In this document: positions 60,396 to 64,000 of the stretch, piece by piece
Position numbering within the stretch: the stretch's first letter is position 1
How the letters are laid out: each line of letters starts with the position of its first letter
Origin: Magnetococcales bacterium
GTDB lineage: Bacteria; Pseudomonadota; Magnetococcia; Magnetococcales; JADFYX01
Direction of reading: 5' to 3'
Assembly: GCA_015232405.1 (NCBI GenBank)
Contig: JADFZS010000009.1
Coordinates: forward strand, 1 to 64,000
DNA length: 64,000 bases
Translations under genes and position numbers: made by a program
Notes under the pieces: generated by a model
The model's database searches: none
Seen by the model: the letters and a program-made list of their open reading frames with translations, nothing else
Told to the model about the DNA's origin: nothing

Positions 60396-60526
60396 TATAG
60401 CAGCCTAACAGAGTTATATAACTGTAACTCTTGAAATTATTATTAATTATACTCTATTTATTTACCCAAGATCCAAAATAACGATACCTTAATGGACCAT
60501 AAACAAGAGTGTCTAAAAAGCTTGAA

Positions 60527-61345
60527 TCAAGGGGCGAACCGTTGTGATGGAACCACATACTTTTCTGTATAAAAATGCTTGGCAGCTGGGCTTTCTAAAA
60601 ATGTTGCAACCTTGGTCTCTGCAGCTGTTGGGCTGGCTGGAAGGGCCAGAGATATGGGTCTGAAAAATGGGTATCCCTTATCAAACACCGCAGGATCAAG
60701 GGGATCTATCCCATCAACCTTGACTACATTCATCATTTTAGGATCATAAAGCACAGAACCAAGGTGACCTATGGCTCCTGGGAGTTTAGCCACAGTGGTT
60801 ATCATGGTTAAAAATTTATCTACCTTGATATGGGGCTGCCACTGCTCTCTTGGTAAAATGGTTTTCCAGTGTCCCGGCCTCGGGCCACAATGGGGGCGCA
60901 TGACAACAACAATTTTTTGGTCTGCCCCACCAACCTCATTCCAGTTTTTAATCTTACCCGACATGATCATACGTACCTGAGCGGTGGTGAGATTTTTAAC
61001 CCTGTTTTTTTTGTTTATGGTGATCATCAACGGTTCAAGGGCTAGTGGGTGCAGCACAGCACCACCCATTCTTGCCAACTCAGCATCATCCAGGTGGCAA
61101 CACACAGCACCAACACCGCCACCCGTAGTGACATTTTTTACAGCATCACCGCAACCACCGGGTTTGGAAAAATCTACATTGACTTTGGTTGCTCTGTTTA
61201 TGGTTTTCATGTGGGGTTCCAAGGTTAAATAAAGAGCATGGCTTCCCCTGATTACAACTGTGGAATCCCCAGCTTGGGTAAAGGAAATCCCAGAGATAAA
61301 AACGGTCAAAAAACTGGCTAGAAATACATTTAATCTAAGTTTCAT
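60527..61345 (-). CDS. PstS-like periplasmic substrate-binding protein
   Basis: Signal peptide LNVFLASFLTVFISGISFTQAG; VVIRGSHALYLTLEPHMKTIN, PLMITINKKNRVKNLTTAQVRMIMSGKIKNWNEVGG, LPGAIGHLG. Confidence 0.8.
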   Translation of the reverse strand: MKLRLNVFLASFLTVFISGISFTQAGDSTVVIRGSHALYLTLEPHMKTINRATKVNVDFSKPGGCGDAVKNVTTGGGVGAVCCHLDDAELARMGGAVLHPLALEPLMITINKKNRVKNLTTAQVRMIMSGKIKNWNEVGGADQKIVVVMRPHCGPRPGHWKTILPREQWQPHIKVDKFLTMITTVAKLPGAIGHLGSVLYDPKMMNVVKVDGIDPLDPAVFDKGYPFFRPISLALPASPTAAETKVATFLESPAAKHFYTEKYVVPSQRFAP

Positions 61346-61374
61346 TAGTTTCTCCAATTGGTCTATTTAAAAGA

Positions 61375-64000
61375 TCATTTGTGCAACCAAACTCTCATCA
61401 TAGAGAACAACTTATTCATATCAACAGGCTTGGTGAGATAGTCACTTGCTCCGGCATCAAGACATTTTTTCTTATCATCAGACATCGCTTTGGCGGTGAG
61501 AGCTATAATGGGGAGCTTTTTTAAATTCTCACGTTTACGAATCTCTCCCATAGCGGCATAACCGTCCATTACCGGCATCATTATATCCATGAGAACAATA
61601 TCGACTTCTGGATGTTTTTCCAACATATCCAAAGATTTCTGACCATCGGCAGCCATCACTGTTTTAAGATTTTTGCGCTCTAGCTGTTTAGCCATTGCAT
61701 AAAGATTGCTCACATCATCATCAACTATCAGTACGGTCTTATCGACAAACACATCCTCCTGATCATAAAGTTTGCGAATCATCATACGCTGTTCATCTGG
61801 TAGGTCCCGCTCCATACGATGCAGGAAGAGAATCACCTCATTTAATAGTCGCTCTGAGGACTGCACACCTTTTACGACAAAGCTGTTGGTGTATGCCTTT
61901 AAGCGATCATACTCCTGTCTGGTCAAGTCTCTGCCGGAGTAGACAATGACAGGGGGAGCAGTGAGAGAGGCATCAGCTGCGATATTATCCAATAGATCAA
62001 AACCACTCATATCCGGCAAACCCAGATCCAGGATCATACAGTCAAATGATCTGGTTTTTATAACCTCCATGGTCTCAGCCCCAGTGGAAGTTTCAACTAT
62101 TTCAATATCTTTACCTGCCAACAGTTTTGCTGTTGCCATACGAGAATTTGCATCATCTTCTACCAACAGCAGTGAACGTGGCCCGGTATCGGCAAAGTGG
62201 GCCATTTTGGCAAAGGCCTCCTCAATATGGGACTTGGTGACAGGTTTGTTGCAATAACCCACCGCTCCCCGTTTCAACCCCTCCATGTTGTCATCCATCG
62301 CCGACATGATATGGACAGGTATATGGCGTGTTTCGCTGTTGGATTTAAGATTATCCAGTACCTCCCAACCATCCATACCGGGTAGACCAAGATCCAGGAT
62401 GATACTGGTTGGATTGTGCTCAACAGCTAGAGCCAAGCCACTCTCACCATCGTTGGCGGTAATACATTTAAAACCGGATTTCTGCGCCATATTGACTATA
62501 ATCTGTGCAAAACTGGCATCATCCTCAATCACCAACATCACCCTATCACCCTGCACTATATGCTCCCGATCATCCTCGACCCTGTCGGTCTTCAAAGCAG
62601 GCATAGTAACAACAGGCAGTTCAACGGGAACTTCAAGCTTGGGTTGGGGGGATGAGGTGGTGGATTCCTCACTTTCAACAGGAGCATCGGGCAATACAGA
62701 AATAAAGAGAGAGAAAACACTCCCTTTACCTTGGGTGCTCTCTAAATGGATTTTACCATTCAACAACTTGGTCAACTGATAAGATATGGATAGACCAAGG
62801 CCGGTTCCACCATATTGTCGGCTGGTAGAGCCATCTTCCTGGCGGAAAGCTTCAAAAATTGCTTGGTGTTTATCTGGTGATATTCCAATTCCGGTATCAT
62901 GGACAGATATCACAACCCCACCATCTGTAGGTATCTGGTTACCCTTGGTAATCCACCCTTCGGTTGGTGGTGAGATGCGAACTGTAACCCCACCCTTGCT
63001 GGTAAACTTAAAGGCGTTGGAGAGTAAATTTTTGATAATACGCCCGGCCTTTTCAGGGTCGGTGTAAATGGTCTCCACACTCCCTTCCATAAACTCTATG
63101 TTAAAGTCCAGTTTTGCTTTGTCAGCAACTGGTCTGAACTGACGCTCCAGGCTCACCGCCATATCAGACAACACCAAACGCTCAGGATGGACATCCATCC
63201 TTCCCGCTTCAATCTTGGCTAAATCAAGAATTTGGTTGATCAGACCAAGAAGATCACTGGCAGAACCGTAGATAATTTCGGCATCTCTCACATCACCTTC
63301 TGAAAGGTTGCCATCCTCGTTATCGGCAAGGCTTTTGGATAAGATCAAAAGACTGTTTAAGGGGGTTCTTAGCTCATGGGACATGTTGGCAAGAAATTCA
63401 GATTTATATTGGCTGGCTTTTGCCATCTCAACCACTTTGTTTTCAATCTCTAGTTGAGCCAACTGTAGCTGTTCATTTTTCTGGGTGGCCACCTCTTTCT
63501 GCTCTTCCAACTGCTGGGCCTGAGCCTCCAACTCTTCATTGGATACCCGCAACTCCTCACGCTGTTGCTGCAATCGTGACTCTGAGGCTTTTAGAGAGTC
63601 GGTCTGTTCTTGGAGTTTGGCATTGGAATCTTCAAGTTGTTTGCCAGCTTTCTCCAAAGAGTCGGTCTGCTCTTGCAGCTTGGTGTTGGATAGCTCCAGA
63701 TCCACCTGCTGCTTTTTCAAGGATATTGCCTGCTCCTTGGTTTTAATTAGCATCTCTTCCTGTACCACCCGAGATTTGGTTACAGCAGTCGATATGGCAA
63801 TTCCCTCTGATGCCTGCTTGATAAAATCCATATGCAAGTCGGAGAAATCGTTAAATGTTCCCAACTCAACAACTGCCTCTACCTTGTTGTTGTGTATAAA
63901 AGGGAAGGCCATCAATGTCCGGGGCGAAGCAGACCCCATACCGGAACGAACTGTTATATAGTTTTCGGGAAGATTGCTTAATGTGATGGTTTTTTTCTCA
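61375..64000 (-). CDS. Hybrid sensor kinase (GAF-coiled coil-HisKA-HATPase-REC-REC-REC), N-terminus beyond the right window edge
   Basis: Frame remains open to 64000 (EKKTITLSNLPENYITVRSGMGSASPR...); FLANMSHELRTPLNSLLILSKSL; three REC domains (VMLVIEDDASFAQ, LLLVEDDANSRM, VLIVDDDVSNLYAM). Confidence 0.9.
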   Translation of the reverse strand, partial: EKKTITLSNLPENYITVRSGMGSASPRTLMAFPFIHNNKVEAVVELGTFNDFSDLHMDFIKQASEGIAISTAVTKSRVVQEEMLIKTKEQAISLKKQQVDLELSNTKLQEQTDSLEKAGKQLEDSNAKLQEQTDSLKASESRLQQQREELRVSNEELEAQAQQLEEQKEVATQKNEQLQLAQLEIENKVVEMAKASQYKSEFLANMSHELRTPLNSLLILSKSLADNEDGNLSEGDVRDAEIIYGSASDLLGLINQILDLAKIEAGRMDVHPERLVLSDMAVSLERQFRPVADKAKLDFNIEFMEGSVETIYTDPEKAGRIIKNLLSNAFKFTSKGGVTVRISPPTEGWITKGNQIPTDGGVVISVHDTGIGISPDKHQAIFEAFRQEDGSTSRQYGGTGLGLSISYQLTKLLNGKIHLESTQGKGSVFSLFISVLPDAPVESEESTTSSPQPKLEVPVELPVVTMPALKTDRVEDDREHIVQGDRVMLVIEDDASFAQIIVNMAQKSGFKCITANDGESGLALAVEHNPTSIILDLGLPGMDGWEVLDNLKSNSETRHIPVHIMSAMDDNMEGLKRGAVGYCNKPVTKSHIEEAFAKMAHFADTGPRSLLLVEDDANSRMATAKLLAGKDIEIVETSTGAETMEVIKTRSFDCMILDLGLPDMSGFDLLDNIAADASLTAPPVIVYSGRDLTRQEYDRLKAYTNSFVVKGVQSSERLLNEVILFLHRMERDLPDEQRMMIRKLYDQEDVFVDKTVLIVDDDVSNLYAMAKQLERKNLKTVMAADGQKSLDMLEKHPEVDIVLMDIMMPVMDGYAAMGEIRKRENLKKLPIIALTAKAMSDDKKKCLDAGASDYLTKPVDMNKLFSMMRVWLHK

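Noticed and set aside
1-64000. Prophage, integron or large mobile island
   Set aside because: No integrase, transposase, phage structural gene or tRNA attachment site is visible; the palindromic repeats are the only mobile-like signals.

Overview
This 64 kb window is chromosomal sequence that looks proteobacterial. I see no rRNA, tRNA, transposase or CRISPR array. From left to right it contains: (1) the end of a dcw cell-division cluster (murB, ddl, ftsQ, ftsA, ftsZ, lpxC) with strong terminators after ftsZ; (2) a DUF4390 / NtrY-like / NtrX-like locus; (3) a hybrid histidine kinase with an adjacent REC-Hpt protein; (4) a DUF1015 gene, an overlapping MntA/HepT-type toxin-antitoxin pair and a flavin-reductase-like gene; (5) a cobalamin riboswitch followed by cbiM-cbiQ-cbiO, where the riboswitch carries a ~170 nt palindromic insertion whose end sequence recurs at the cbiO stop codon; (6) an MBOAT/SGNH acyl-transfer pair; (7) a gluconolactonase / 6-phosphogluconate dehydrogenase / gluconokinase cluster; (8) a REC-REC-GGDEF gene followed by four large TPR-glycosyltransferase genes, one an internally duplicated 1306-aa protein; (9) from ~41.7 kb to the right edge, a same-strand signalling island. 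That island has six histidine kinases, about 13 receiver domains, two CheR/CheB sets (one fused, one split), a REC-HATPase protein, a GGDEF-EAL protein, a PstS-like periplasmic protein and a kinase-less HAMP-GAF sensor, and no CheA, CheW or MCP. The strongest candidates for something undescribed are the repeat element in the riboswitch and bracketing cbiMQO, and the CheR/CheB phosphorelay island. All calls come from reading the sequence and supplied translations; no database searches were run.
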